NCBI GenBank assembly: GCA_949358305.1 | Contig: OX442315.1 | Location: forward strand, 36,110,427 to 36,174,426 | Direction: 5' to 3' | Source: Strigamia acuminata | Lineage: Eukaryota; Arthropoda; Chilopoda; Geophilomorpha; Linotaeniidae | DNA length: 64,000 nucleotides | In this document: positions 10,868 to 23,535 of the stretch, in pieces | Layout of the letters: each line of letters begins with the position of its first letter | Position numbering within the stretch: the first letter of the stretch is position 1 | Notes under the pieces: generated by a model | The model's database searches: none | The model's input: the letters and a program-made list of their open reading frames with translations, nothing else | What the model was told of the DNA's origin: nothing | Position numbers and translations under genes: made by a program

Positions 10868-11499
10868 AAAAATCGTCTCGTAGGCATTTTTGTGTGGTTC
10901 CAGTATTAATCTACCTCTGGAGAATATATACGCACTGAGCTGACAGGCTCAATGTTCACCATTTGCAACCGTGAATGTAACAAGGGCCAGATTATGGCCA
11001 AGGTTCCATAAGCACCTGCATCTCATCACAACACGCAGTTAGGCCTTAAAATAACGAATAAATTAAGACAGGTTTTTCCAAGAAAAAATATTTTAATGAT
11101 TTTAGCCAAAGGTGCCATTTGCTCGACAAACATAGTTATTTATTTGGCAAATACAAACTGGGGAATGGCCACTTGTCCGAGTGAATCAACATGAATCCGA
11201 AGTGGTTCCCGTGAGAGTTTTTTTACGATGTTTAATTGCAGATAGAAAGCAGTTTTGTGGCTGTATAAATGGAATGTGCCGTGACTACCAGCATGGTTTG
11301 AAAGTATTTGCACATTAAAAGTCTGCATAAACAGGTGCTTTAATTGCCATCATCTAGGGTTAAACTACAACGGGCCCATCTTGGAGAATAGGTTGAATAC
11401 TGACTTACTAATGCACTCTCTGAAGTTGTTTACTTTGAATCGGATCACAGAGTTTGCGTTCGGTAGTTTTTCGGTATAATTATGGCTGATCTGACACTA

Positions 11500-11991
11500 A
11501 GGGGTTTCATTAAATGAGCGATTATTGTGATTAGTTGATTATTGCAATAATCGTAATCATTCAATTATTGAGGGCCCAACAAAATTCTGATTAAGTAATT
11601 ATTGCTCCGATGGGCAGAATTGTTTAAATTGTAACCTAAATACGTTGCAATTGCTTAAAAAATGTTTCTACAAATAATAATTGCAACTACCTAAATCGTT
11701 TCATGTGTTCCGTTTAACCTAAACTGAGCAGACTTTGTTATATTATGACCTTGTGTAGTTGAAGCGGGTTTGGCGCCGCCATGTTGGTTTCAGTTGAGAG
11801 AGCACTTATAATCGGCCCAAGTCAGCAGAAAATCATGGTTTGGGGTGATTACTTGATTAGTTGCTTAGTTGCTTATTTAATTAAATGGTTATTCTCGGGA
11901 TTGGTTGAATCCAGTCACATGACACATCAAGTAATCGACTAATCAAAGTAATCAAAGTAATCAACTAATCCGCTCATTTAATGAAACCCCT
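11500..11991. mobile_element. MITE with AGGGGTTTCATTAAATGAGC ends and TA duplication
   Basis: The left end AGGGGTTTCATTAAATGAGC is exactly mirrored by the right end GCTCATTTAATGAAACCCCT. TA flanks both sides (11498-11499 and 11992-11993). The subterminal regions are rich in TGATTAGTTGATTA/TAATCAACTAATC words. Length is 492 bp, with no coding capacity, so it is non-autonomous. Confidence 0.85.
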
Positions 11992-12057
11992 TATTACAAT
12001 TACTGCAATGAAAAAGTATGAAAGGTGTATTTGCCTGTGCACTTTTTGGTCCCTATG

Positions 12058-12396
12058 GTGTCAGTCTGTTCACACTGTAGGGCACGCGTGAACAGAGCTG
12101 AAACAATTGATGTTGCGTCTGGCCAATCAGATGGTTTCAATGAAACCTGGAATTGGATCTAGAATCCGAAAATGGCGGCCTATTTGCATGTGGCAAAGTT
12201 TCGCCAACCAGACGTGAATCGATGAGAGTTGGAGTCGATTGTGATTGGTTGACCGCAAGACCTTTCCTTGCGTTGCGTCGCTTACTTCAATTTGGAGTTG
12301 AAGCAGGAATTGGCGTCAACATCAAGAGTTTTTGGACGCAAGCAGCTTGCATTGCGTCAGTTTTCTTGCGTTCCGTCTAGTGTGAACCTAGCTTAA
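12058..12396. repeat. Possible degenerate inverted-repeat element
   Basis: A locally GC-richer island with a weak mirrored end: TCTGTTCACACTGTAGGGCA on the left, and TCTAGTGTGAACCTAGCTTA on the right. A 75-residue frame inside has no recognisable domain. This boundary call is tentative. Confidence 0.3.
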
Positions 12397-15300
12397 AAGG
12401 GAAAAACGGACACAACGAAAATGACGTCATCAAACCCCACTCCCTTGATCTCGTTGGTGGAAATGTGGAAAGCGCTCCCAGGCCGATCTGTTGTCCACAG
12501 TCCTGTCGTAAAAGTGCTGTAATAAAAACACAGTGTATCAAGTGAACTTCTATGTCAGTTGTGCCTTTTTTCCTCTCTAAATAACATCTTTAAAACAGGC
12601 AACTAGTGAGACAGTGCTATGAAATAGTGACAGTTATGTACCGTAGGTTCTACGTTTTACGTTGCGGCACAGTTGTATTGTGCCTCTTTGAAATTTTTTT
12701 TTTTACAGTGGGCAACATTGTTATTTGGACAGGCAACCTCGTTACAAACAAGGAGATGATTCGGCCAATAAAAATGGGTCATGATTTTTTTCTTCAGTTC
12801 CCCTTATGTATCCACTACTTTCACAAAACGTTTCAAAATTTCATCACATTTAGGAGATGAAAATACAACCTTTTTCAACAAATGGTTGAAATTTCAGGCA
12901 AAATTAATATGCGGACAGGATGAAAGCGAGTTCAAAATTACAGAAGCACGATAAAAATTTTGTTGGGATTTCTTTTTAAAGGCTTTAATTTAACTTGACA
13001 AGAATGTTTGTGTGCATGTGCGTGTGTGTTTCAGTTTCCAGTTTGGTCACTGGTCCGAAAATGTCTGTAATTTGGAAAAAAATTAATTAAAAAATTAATC
13101 GTAGGATTGAAAAGTAGACTTTGCTGATGTAGTTTTTGGTCTACTTTCCAATGAATATGATAAAATTAAGATTAAATGTAGTTAAAAGGGAGAAAATAGC
13201 GATTTATGGCAAAATGTAAGCAAACCGAAGCGTCACCTGACGGAAGCCGTGTCCTTTAATGGATGCCAAAATGTTTGCCCCGATACGAATTTTGATGTTT
13301 CCGGTACTAAAAAAGGATTTAAAAAGGAAAAATTCTGAAAATGTAGGCTTATTTTGAAGAGGATACAATTTTACATAAGCCTGTGTATATTTTTTTTTGG
13401 ATTTGATTGAAAAAAAGTGCGATTTCTTACAATCGTAGCGGGCGATCGCATGGCAAATTTGGCGGCCAATTTGAAAAAACTTCAAATAACCATGAAAAAA
13501 CCACAAATTTGAAAATTGATTGATTAAAATGTTTTTTATAATGTTTCCAGTGTAGAACTTGCCGCTCTTTCGAATGGTGGCATTACATTTTTGAAAACGT
13601 GCATTTATTTGTTGATTTTGTAAGTAAAATGCGGCAAACTTTGACCAAAACAGCATCCTGCATGATTGTTGTATTGAAAATTAGATTATCAGATTTTGTA
13701 CTATATTTGAGCCGATATTTTTATTGGCGGTGATTTGAAGCAGCAATATAAAAGCCTTTAGCTAAAAACGTATTTGTTTATGTTTACACACTCACTTAAA
13801 ACACAGGCTGCTAAACATTTACTGAGTAACCTTACTATTTATAATTTACAAGATTCTACGCTTACGTGTGGTTAATGTAAGGTAAAAATAATGTAACACT
13901 CAGGTTTCAATTTCAATGCGGATGAGAGATACTCACTGAGCATGGTAAAATAGTGGACAACAACACGGTTTGGTTAGCTTAAATGGAATTTGCTTTTAAA
14001 GACGCAAGGAAAGACTATAGAAGATTATTCAGTGTTGAATTATGTCTTCTATTTGCACTAGCAGTTGACTCATTCTTACATGAGGTTCTGTGTCGTGCAT
14101 GGATTAGTGAAGGAAAAAGTGACGATCTCACTTAAAGTCTAAGAGAGAGGTGTCTCTGTTGACAATTAAGCACGAAGTGATCTCGGAAAGGAGTGTAGCC
14201 GAGAAGTCACCTCTGATCACATGATTGACAAGCCATGTCAACTGTGAACAGGGGTGGGCAGAAACAAAAAGATGAAGTTGAGTGCAATTGTATGCGCAAA
14301 GATCTTTATGCGCAGAAATTACAGAGGATGAGTTGGCAAAATTAAATAGAGATAAATGGAATAAAAATAAAATAGAGGTTTAAAGGAAAATTGGGAAGAG
14401 TTTAGCAATTAAAATGGAGAGTAGAAACCATGCACGTGACAACGTTTTTGGGTAATATTTGGAGGGAAAGTCCCTGCAGCACATCTATGGAATTCTGATG
14501 CAGATACAAAAATCTGTGACATGAGAGATGTTTGGCTACAATATTTTTTTTTTACAAAAATGGTGTATTAAACTTCTTGTACAATGATTTCTTCAATAAA
14601 ACATGGTGTACCTATAACCTGACTAGCTGTTCAGCAGTATTCAAAAAATTGCATCTTTACCTAAATCTGCACAAGGGCAAGGAAACTGTAATTTTAAAGC
14701 TTCTCCTAAAAATTCTCCGTAAACAATTTACAGGAAAGTAGGAGAAGTTTCCATGGCCTAGTGCAGATTTAGATTTAATTTGGAATGATGTTGAACAGCT
14801 AGTCAGGGTGGGGGACTCATAAAGGAATCGCGACAAAAAAGTGTAAAAAGCCATTTTGGTAGAAAATTTGCAGTCAAACATCTCTTGCGTCACAAATTTG
14901 CCGGACTTACAACTAACAGTAAGCTTAGGAAACTACAGCTTGGGGTCTCAAAAATTGTTTCTAAAAATATTGTTTAATATTAATTTATTCGGAAAACATT
15001 CAAACAGCACCTAATATCATTTATTATTAATTTATAGTTGTTGACCTGATTTTCCATATAAATACTTTTATGATTTCAAAATTTCAGCTCAACGGATTGT
15101 GTACATATTTGAGTGGCTTCATCTTAAATTCAATAATATAAAAAAGAAGCTGGGGACTCGATGGAATCTTTGTGCATCTCAAACATATGCTTTTTTTCTT
15201 CTTCATCTAAGTTTCTAGCTTTGTTTGATTGAGTGGAGTTTTTTTTTTTTTTTTTTTTTTTTTTTCTAAACTACACAAAATGTATTCAAACTAGTTTGTA

Positions 15301-16766
15301 ACTTTAAAAAAAAATGTGATGATGTAATCTAAAGTTGGATTGTGGAAAGTAGAAACGAAAAACAAACTAAACACTATATATAGAATCCATCAGCGATAAC
15401 AACTAGCAAAACAAACATTGGATAAAAGAAAAGCAATAGCTCGTTGATGCCGATGACAAATTGTTTTCAAATCCTAAAGATTAATTCAGCACGGCAGAAG
15501 CTTTAGTTTCAAACTCGATAACATCTCAATAGAACACACAAATAGATTTCCAAATACACTCAAAAGAGATATACGTTTATTTTGAAAGGCTGTTGTTGCT
15601 TGCGATAAATGATAAGTTTAAAGCAGATATGGAATAAACTTATTATGATTATTATTATTTATTAGAAGTTAATTAATTAATTAATTAATTAGAAATTAAT
15701 TTTTTCCTCAGGTTTGTGTGATTCCAAACTTATTTCCCTCTGTTGATTTTGTTATGATTTTTTATTTCACCACTAGTTGAAGTTCTACTGGTTTTTTTAA
15801 GTGAAAATGTAAATAAAACAATGCTCTTTCAAGCTAATTTATTTGTTTTTCAACAAAGTTTACTCATTATTGTGCTTACGGCACTTTATTGTTGCATTTT
15901 CAGTTTAAGGTAGTCATGATTCCAAACTTTTTGCCAGGGGTTGTATGTGTTTATATACGAGTATACGAGCTACACACACACAAATATACTAGAAGTTACT
16001 CATGCAGCATGCATGGCATTTTGATAGGAAATTGTAATAAATTGTGTGTGAACGGCTTTTGGTTAAGTTTTACTTATTCAATTGAAATTCAAACTGAAAA
16101 TAAATATTTAGTTTGTGTGAGAAAAACACTGGTTAAGTTATTTGAATCATTCTGTATGCGTCACATGTGTACTACAATTTGAAGGTTTCGACCAATGCGC
16201 CCACCATTGGTCGTGCGTTCACTAATCGCCCAGTCATGCAAAGCAGAAAATTTTCTAACTCAGTTGCATTCGCCGGTCATACAGTGAAATCATTTCAGGA
16301 GATGGTTTCGAAAAAGGAGTGAATAAATATAGAGAGAATTGCTAAATTAAGTAATAAATTGGTAGGTAAATAAAACCAATCTTGTAATTAAAACACCTAA
16401 ATTGCAGGTGGGAAAACAATTCACGTTTTATAGCGAAGGAAATAAATTGTTGTACCACGTGGAATTTAATTAATTAAATTAGTTAAATTAGCTTTAATCG
16501 AACTTTGAGATTCTTCTGGCTGCATGACAGGTAACACGCGTTGGATTTGGATGTAAGCATTTGAGAAACTGAAAGGCACAGACAGGAAAATGAGGAGCTT
16601 AGTTGCAACTCAATTCCAAATAATGGCAATAAAGATGGTTTTCACTTGCAGACAAGTCACGACATTTTAACAGATCAGCGAGACAAAATGATGTCACTAC
16701 TGCTTCACGTGCAGAAATGCTGGGATAAGTGCGATGGCGTTTCTTCTAGTGACATTGTTTTTAAAG
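12397..16766. other. No recognised gene; simple repeats
   Basis: AT-rich. It includes a minus-strand frame of 150 residues (13204-13656) made of Phe/Ile/Lys-rich low-complexity sequence, which I do not support as a gene. It also has a poly-T run of about 29 bases at 15237-15265 and TTAA repeats at about 15670-15692. Confidence 0.5.
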
Positions 16767-17280
16767 TGTAGCACAACACCATCGCCAAGTTTTTTCTGCC
16801 AATTTTTTCCCGCCAAGTTTTTTCCGCCAAACCATTTTCGCTAACCCCATAACCGCCAAACCATTTAAGGTGACACCACCTTTATTCGCACAGTTGTTTA
16901 CCTTTCATGGAGTTCGTTTTAACAATGTTATCCCATCAGTGTTTGTTTTAATGACCAACAGACGCCAAGAAACATATATTCAGGCTTTAAATGCCATTTG
17001 TAACTTGAAACCGAATTTGCAACCATGATCTAAAATTGATTTGAAAACTGATTTCGAAATGGGTTGCATCAATGCATTTGAAAATGGGTTATTTCTGGTA
17101 ACATTTTCAGCTGTTTTGGAAACATTTTTGATCGTTTTCAACAAATTTACGGGGTTTGCGTTATTTTTCGCATTGGCGGAAATGGTTTGGCGGTTATAGG
17201 GTTGGCGGAAATGGTTTGGTGGAAAAAACTTGCCGGAAAAAAAATTGCCGGAAAAAACTTGACGGTGGTGTTGTGGAACC
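16767..17280. mobile_element. MULE-like non-autonomous element with 9-bp target duplication
   Basis: The ends are long, about 100-bp imperfect inverted repeats. Both carry CACAACACC followed by GCCAAGTTTTTTCC-type repeats and CCGCCAAACCATTT. The exact 9-bp duplication TTTTTAAAG flanks it at 16758-16766 and 17281-17289. Long terminal repeats plus a 9-bp duplication are the hallmarks of Mutator-like elements. No transposase is present in the 514 bp. Confidence 0.85.
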
Positions 17281-17309
17281 TTTTTAAAGCTAGGACGATT
17301 AACCACAAG

Positions 17310-17815
17310 ATTTCACATTCACCATTTTTGTGTAAACAATGCTGTCTCGTAAAAAATGTGCTACAGGCACCATCTGTTGTCGCGATATTACAACTTTCTG
17401 CGGACAAATGGCGGCTCACTGTGATTACGGACATTTGCCCACTGTTGGTCTTTGGTTGTACTTGATTTGAACAATTTACCACAGTGGGAAGTTTTAGTTG
17501 GATGCTATTTTGTTTCATATTTTAATTAAGATGCAAGTTTAAATTTTATTTCCTAATGTGGATGTCAATAAGTACAGGACTTTCAAACTCATTGTTTAAT
17601 AAGTTAAGCAATCTTGTCTGGTGATTATGGCGCCAGCTGCAGCCAAAATACAATGACGAATTGCTCAAATCCAACAAAAATGTCAGCAATTGGTAAATGC
17701 TTGTGGTCGCAGCGAGCTGACATTTGTCTGCACAAAGTTGTAATATTGCGGTAACAGATGCTGCCTGCATCACGTTTGTACAGGACAACTTTGATTCACA
17801 CGAAAATGGCGGATG
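17310..17815. repeat. Long imperfect inverted repeat
   Basis: The arm at about 17315-17465 (CATCTGTTGTCGCGATATTA, then CAACTTTCTGCGGACAAATG) pairs with a diverged mirror arm at about 17640-17812. Arm length is roughly 130-150 bp with many mismatches, so this is an old fold-back element or MITE. There is no coding signal beyond shadow frames. Confidence 0.65.
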
Positions 17816-18486
17816 GGAGGTCCTGTAGTTATCACCCTGGCCACAAAAATGCTACTAACAAGTGCCTGATTAGGCCTAACAGAAACTAAGGTATTTACTT
17901 TTCTACGTAATTTATTTTCATAACCAATCGAAAAGCACAAGTTACTGTAACTTCTATTAGGAATAGAAACGAAAAATTTTTCTAATCTCTTTAAACCTTA
18001 AAAAAGGTTATTTGGCATTTTTCTCTGCAAAACTTAAGCAGTAATTAAGTATTAGTGGTTTTACATGATCAAATAGTGTTTTTACCATTTGAAAAAGGGA
18101 ACCATTTTGTGCAATGCATTCTGGGATTTCATGTCATGGATGACCTTTAGAAAAATGAGGTCAGGTCGTACGATCACGTGATTGTAACAATGGTTGCCCC
18201 CTCTATGAGAAAAACCATTACAAAATAACATTATAACATTGTTAATTTGTAGTTTTCTTATTGTGGGCGGAGCCAAACTGCGTTATGTCACAATTTTCCA
18301 ATGGGGGATCTGGGTTCAACCAGAAATGTGGAAGAGAAACCATGAATTTTTCTACACAAACATAACAATGCAATGCTTCATCCACCTTCAACAATGTTAT
18401 TGCAGTCGGAAAAATGAAAAAAGAAAGGTTCCAACAAAGAAAAATGAAGTACTTTTAACCATGTCAATTCGTAGCACACTACATTT

Positions 18487-18827
18487 ACCTTTCCAGGATC
18501 TGCTTTAATGATTAACGACCAGCCACACATATATATATATATATTTTTTGCTTGTGTCACTGCAGTAAAGGAGCGAAGAGCTTTTCTTTTCTGAGGGGTT
18601 CGGAAGAGATTTTTATTGGCGAAAACTGTAGGAGAAACCGCTTTCTCCGGGTATCTAATCCGGTGCAAAGCATTGATGGAAAGATCACTTAAAACCACGA
18701 AGCAGTGAGCACGCTGTTTGCTTGCTCCGCACTTTTCTCCTTCCGATTTGAAATGGGTAATGGCTTCCCTACGAGCCGCGTCAAAATCCATCTTAACACC
18801 TATAAAATGGCTTTGTGAAAATATCAT
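18487..18827 (-). CDS. Candidate 5' coding exon (minus strand), unrecognised
   Basis: From 18791 a frame starts in a good context (AAGATGG) with MDFDAARREAITHFKSEGEK, and stays GC-rich and protein-like for about 80 residues. It then crosses an (AT)n tract near 18525-18547. An in-frame ATG also exists at 18827. The DNA upstream (18840-18900) has several CpGs and could be a promoter. A donor-like AAG|GTAAAT lies at 18489/18488. I recognise no domain and see no partner exon. A chance frame or a captured fragment remains possible. Confidence 0.33.
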
Positions 18828-19920
18828 TTTCTCTCTCTGTCTATGATGAGCTCCGTCTCGAGGTCTCGACGTTTCGAGCGCAGTCGTGTCGCTCTCTGTG
18901 CTTCGAGTGCTTAATTAAACACTGCTTGGGCTGGGATGCAAATCGGTAATGCGAGAGTGAGAGTGGTGTCTAGAGTTGCTTGATTTATTTGTTGGCTTTG
19001 CTCGCGAATATTGGAAATTTGGGCTGAAAATTTAATGAGTGGGTGGAAGGTTAATTTGGGTTCACGTGTTTTAAAGTTGGAATGATATTTACGAGCAGTT
19101 GTTTGTGGTGGATTGTGGCCTTTTTCAAGCTGATTTTAAGTGCCAACTTGCAACTTGTTTGATCGAAACATTTTTGTGTGGTCGGTATCGCGGGGAAATT
19201 TGAAATTTGTGTGCGGGTCTGTATTACAACGCGGGGCATTGTATTCGAGGTAATTATGCTTGCTTTGTAATTCTAAGTCGATTTTGTTACAAAAATAAAT
19301 GAATGAAACTCTTAAAATGTCATTATTTCTTGTTTACAATGGGCAGAGAGTACTAAAACGCAACAATTATCAACTAACGTAAACAATAACACGGGTGCAC
19401 AAAAATAGAAAAGGTGATTACTAATTTCAGCAATTTTACTTAACAGCTCATGTTAACAAATTGTTATAATTTATAACATTTTCGCATTATTTGGGCATTT
19501 TTTGAACATTTTTTTGTTTTTTTAAGACTAATTGTTGTTATTGTTGCGATTTTTACTGAATTTATGCTTCTTGTTAATTAATTAATTACAGTCAAAGTAG
19601 ATACCGGCTGTGTACCTAACAGAGATAAAAAAATAAAAACATTTCCACCACTTCTTAGCTGTATAATAAATAAATAATCCGCAGTTTAATACATCTTCAC
19701 CATTTACAGTTTGTAAAAATCCACATGCTAAATCGATGAGCTGCAGATAACATTTGAAAAGTTGACAAATCCCAACCCAGCACTCGACTAGTTGAAACCT
19801 ACTGCAAACTGATTGAGCTTCGTCAGCTTTCAGACCTTCAATTTGATCCTGAAGTAAAAAAAAAATGAGAAGTGACAACATTTCCTTTGAGTTTACTCTT
19901 GCTCTGGTTTGCAGCATTTG
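18828..19920. other. No recognised gene
   Basis: A CpG-bearing stretch at 18840-18900 (possible regulatory or promoter DNA for the minus-strand frame) is followed by AT-rich sequence with no supported feature. Confidence 0.4.
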
Positions 19921-19924
19921 GAAA

Positions 19925-20108
19925 GTCATTTAGACTAAACAGCATTTTTAAACAACACCTTTTCAACTGCCTGACTCCATCTAACTTGAAAAACGGTGGC
20001 TGATTTAGTCTCCTTTCAATTTCACTGGCACTGAGCTTGCGCACAACATTTAAACAGCAATACACGTTTAACTGCAATTTTAAACTGACTTTTTGAATGC
20101 AGTTACTG
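19925..20108 (-). mobile_element. AGCTGCATTCG-family element, end fragment
   Basis: On the minus strand this begins with a diverged AGTAACTGCATTCAAAAAGT end. It then aligns through about 180 bp with the element at 42388-42650 and the fragment at 23390, including the AAATCAGCC... and GTTAGAT... blocks. Its other end is not identified. Confidence 0.6.
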
Positions 20109-20276
20109 TTTCAAATTTCGGCCATTTTTTCTCTCGCGCCAGTCCTGTAAAAATCAATCCATAAGACATCTGCTTTCTATTCGACATAATTCCTGTGCGT
20201 AGGAATTATTTTTATTCAATAAAAAGCCAAAATTGGCTATAACTGCATGTTTTCGGAAAATGAGAAAATAAATGCA

Positions 20277-20309
20277 TAAATCGCCATTTTCCGGTAAAAA
20301 ATGGCGATT
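20277..20309. other. Perfect hairpin
   Basis: The 13-base arms AAATCGCCATTTT and AAAATGGCGATTT enclose a short loop. The words resemble those in the palindromic arrays at 27.4 and 38.0 kb. The function is unknown. Confidence 0.5.
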
Positions 20310-20585
20310 TGTGTCTTTTTTTCACGATACGTAACATGTAACGTAACATTTTAAGACATTTATCGTGTACGTATGCTTGCATTCGGAAAACTGAGGACTT
20401 CGCCAAAAACAGACACTAGGGGAAGTCACAAATTAGTATCTGGAAAAAGTTTTAAGAAATAAGCAAATACAAAAATAGAAAAAAAATGAATTGTAATTAC
20501 TAATTAATGAAAATTCATTTACATCAAGAACACCTTGAAATGGCATGAAGTTGTTACTTACTGTAACACCTCATTTCACTGGAAT

Positions 20586-20733
20586 AATTTTTTTTATTTT
20601 GCATATTTTTATTTTTATTTTGCATATTTTTATTTTTACTTTGCATATTTTTATTTTTACTTTGCATATTTTTATTTTTATTTTACATATTTTTATTTTT
20701 ATTTTGCATATTTTTATTTTTATTTTGCATAAA
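20586..20733. repeat. 21-bp AT-rich tandem repeat, about 7 copies
   Basis: The GCAT (once ACAT) anchor recurs at 20601, 20622, 20643, 20664, 20685, 20706 and 20727, exactly 21 bp apart. Because 21 is a multiple of three, all frames through it look open. The Phe/Tyr/Ile-rich frames are artefacts. Confidence 0.93.
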
Positions 20734-20897
20734 ATGAAATTTTTGGTGCATATTTTATGCGCATAAAACAAATTTTATTTTGCATAAATATCCGGGGTCT
20801 AGTGATAATTAACGAAGCATCTAATGTTTTGTAAAGCAACTTTTATCATTTTTAACTTATTCTCACCAAAAGAAGGAAGAAAAAGGTCATTTACGGA

Positions 20898-20992
20898 CGG
20901 TGCCCAAAATTTACGGTTACGGCATTCCCAGGAGGCCCCACCAAAATGGTCCAAATTGGGCCCTGCAATTGCTAAGGCCGACCCTGAGATGG
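20898..20992 (+). repeat. Dispersed repeat shared with 27.86 kb
   Basis: The block starting GGTGCCCAAAATTTACGGTT and running through GCAATTGCTAAGGCCG recurs at 27862-27950 in the same orientation with about 15% differences. No terminal repeats are resolved. Confidence 0.65.
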
Positions 20993-21862
20993 AGTATGCG
21001 TGCACTGTCAAGATATATAAGTAGCAACAGATATACTGTCTAATGGAGATGGCACAATGCCACATACAATTGAGGTTTGCCACAAGCAGAAGTGCCTTTA
21101 CAGAAATGGGCAGAAACTTAGCTTAGTCCTTAAGCTAGTATTGCCATGGGGCGGAAATTAAAGTAGGAAGATGCCTACAAATGTCCACATTGTTAGATGT
21201 GTGAGGTTAACAAATTTGCTTCGCTTAAAAGGATGGAGTCTTAAAATGTATGAATCAAATTTGCTGAATGGCAGTTGCTAATCGATTAGTGTGTTGGATG
21301 ATTCATTTAATGTGGCAGCTCTGTTCAAAACAATGTCTTAATTAATTGCTCAATTTTTTTTATTGATCAATTATTTATTTAGTTGCTAATTAATAACTAA
21401 GTAAGGTAATTAGTGCACTCAACATTGGTAGAACAAAAGATAGTTTTTTCAATTCAGTAAGGAATCTTACAACATTTGTTTTGCTGGCAGGAAATGTAAT
21501 TTAGTGACAGAGAACTTTTTCCTACAAAATGCGTCATGGGAAATAAACAGGGAAATACACTTTAGTTTGTCGTTGTGTAAGTATAGATAAGACTGGAGAA
21601 TGTGCATCACTGGTACTACTATCATGTTCCATTCCTCCAACACTCTTGAACCTTTTGTACAGTAATAGAGAACTGCCACCTGATGGTGATTGTAAAAGCA
21701 TGTAAGGTTTTGATGACATCAGATAATGTCACCACTGTTGGTTAAAGTAAAAAATAACCAACTTAACGGAGTTGGGATGGTAGAAAAAGTGGAAGTGTTG
21801 GAACCACACGAGATTGGACTCAAGTTATGCTACTGGGATTGGGTTGGGATTACATAGACACT

Positions 21863-21976
21863 AGCTGCATTCACTTGCAGTGGACTTGCACACATTTAAA
21901 TTCAACAACAAAACAAGTTTAGCTGCAATTTTAAACATTTTATCTGTAATTTTGAACACGCTTTTCGAATGCTGCT
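21863..21976. mobile_element. Short AGCTGCATTCG-family MITE with 3-bp duplication
   Basis: It starts AGCTGCATTC and ends TTTTCGAATGCTGCT. The flanks are ACT on both sides (21860-21862 and 21977-21979). The family matches 42388-42650, which has a different 3-bp duplication (ATT). A 3-bp duplication suggests PIF/Harbinger-type mobilisation. Confidence 0.65.
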
Positions 21977-22169
21977 ACTGTATTGTCAAGTAATGTATGG
22001 GCACGGCTATCGAAAAGGAATTATCGATTACAGTATTTCTTCAATTCTAAGGTATCAGCGATTGTAAGACGCACACTAATTTCAGTACCACCAACAGAAA
22101 AAAAGTATGTCTTAAGCTTATTGAATAAAGAATACGAAGAAATACGGTGTATGAGTGTAACATTGTAAA

Positions 22170-23060
22170 TTTTAATGCCTTTACTGCTGGCGATTGAGAA
22201 CTAAATGAACTGGAGAATCAGACAACACGACGTCAAAACAGCGTATCTTCATGGCAAAATTCTTGAGAAGGTGTGCAACGAGCATGATCGAGCTGAATGA
22301 ATCTGCAAACTGCTGAAAGCCATTTACGGTCTAAAACAGGCCGGCCGTATGTGGTACTTGACTCTAGACAAAATACTATGTGAAAATGAATTTTGACGAA
22401 TATATGCACAGAAAGGCGTGTACGTGCTAAGCCATGCAAGCGGGACGACGATATTGGGGATTTTTGTCGACGACTTGCTGAACATGACATCGAACGTCGA
22501 GATCGAGTGGACAGGCGAACTGCTGAGAAAGTCAGTCGAAATTATGGGCTTGGGGACACCAACACGAATCTTGGGATTGGACGTGAAGTGCGACATTTGA
22601 GGGCGGAACGATTACGGTATTGCAAGAAGCATACATCGAGGAGCTGCTGGAAAATTTCCAGATGAGCCCGTGCAAGCCAGTTTCAACGCCGATGGTGAAG
22701 CACGACCAACTGAGACTGGAGACGGATGTTAACCCCAAGCAGGTGCCCTACCAGAGCCTGATGAGGTCGTTGATGTACCTCATCCAAGGGACGAGGCTGG
22801 ACATTGCTTATGCCACCCATTACCTGTGTTGCTACAACCACAGCCACGGTTTATCACATTTGAAAATGGGTAAGCGTATTTTGCGTTAAGTAAAAGGAAC
22901 GAATGAGAAAAAGTTGCGATCCGTGAGAAACGAAGAAAAGATGACCAGTTACAGTACGTGGACGCGAGCTGGAATTGTAACATTGAGGACGGGAAGTCAA
23001 CTACCGGTTACGTATATTTGCAGACCACGTGGCCAAGGGCAGCATGGTCGGAATAACTTT
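22170..23060 (+). pseudogene. Broken Ty1/Copia pol relic (RT and RNase H)
   Basis: Frames carry Copia reverse transcriptase landmarks in the right order: LLLAIEN, then DVKTAYLHGKILE, IYGLKQAGRMWY, GIFVDDLL (the active-site FVDD), and TRLDIAYATHYL. RNase H-type YVDASWN and GKSTTGYVY follow in a shifted frame near 22960-23015. At least three in-frame stops and several frame shifts interrupt it. No LTRs, gag or integrase are visible nearby, so this is a fragment. Codon-level similarity to Copia was judged from known motifs. Confidence 0.88.
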
Positions 23061-23389
23061 GCCAACAACCCAATGGGTTGCTTCAAGTCCCTTCAGCCTT
23101 GATGGCAACCTCGCCAGATATTGCCATTGCAATTGCTGTATCGTCAATCTTTCTGAAGATCCAGTCACTCTCGAGACCGGTGCTGAACTGTGTCAGATGT
23201 GGTGGTCTTGCTACAGACTGACACCTTGCAGAATCCTCTGTTCTCATTGGATGCAATGTGAACGCAGCTCTGACAATACGCCAAAGAAGCTGCTGAGAAT
23301 CAACCTTATAATGTCACCAGTGCTGACTGGCGGCGGCCAGTTGGTTCCAGCATTCTGGTTCAAAGCATTTTCCCTTATGAATACACATT

Positions 23390-23535
23390 AGCTGCCTTCA
23401 AAAGTTGTTTAAAATTCAGTTAAAGACGTTTTGCTGTTTAAATGTTCTGCACATGTCTTCTGCGGCTGAGAGCAGAATAAAAGAAACCACAATTTTTTAA
23501 GTTGAGGCAACCCTCAGTCAAGTAACTTAAAAATG
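23390..23535 (+). mobile_element. AGCTGCATTCG-family element, left-end fragment
   Basis: It begins AGCTGCCTTCAAAAGT after ATT and follows the 42.4-kb copy through TGTTCTGCACATG... and CCTCAGTCAAGTA. No matching right end was found. Confidence 0.55.

Noticed and set aside
13204-13656. Minus-strand frame of 150 residues
   Set aside because: Low-complexity Phe/Ile/Lys composition from AT-rich DNA, no domain, no promoter or splice context.
20535-20771. Overlapping frames of 65-73 residues rich in Phe, Tyr and Ile on both strands
   Set aside because: They are created by a 21-bp tandem repeat, a multiple of three, so no frame gains stops.
23103-23391. Continuation of the Copia RNase H after 23060 (frame of 120 residues)
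   Set aside because: No Copia landmark is recognisable beyond the GKSTTGYVY region. The Cys/Leu-rich frame could not be assigned.
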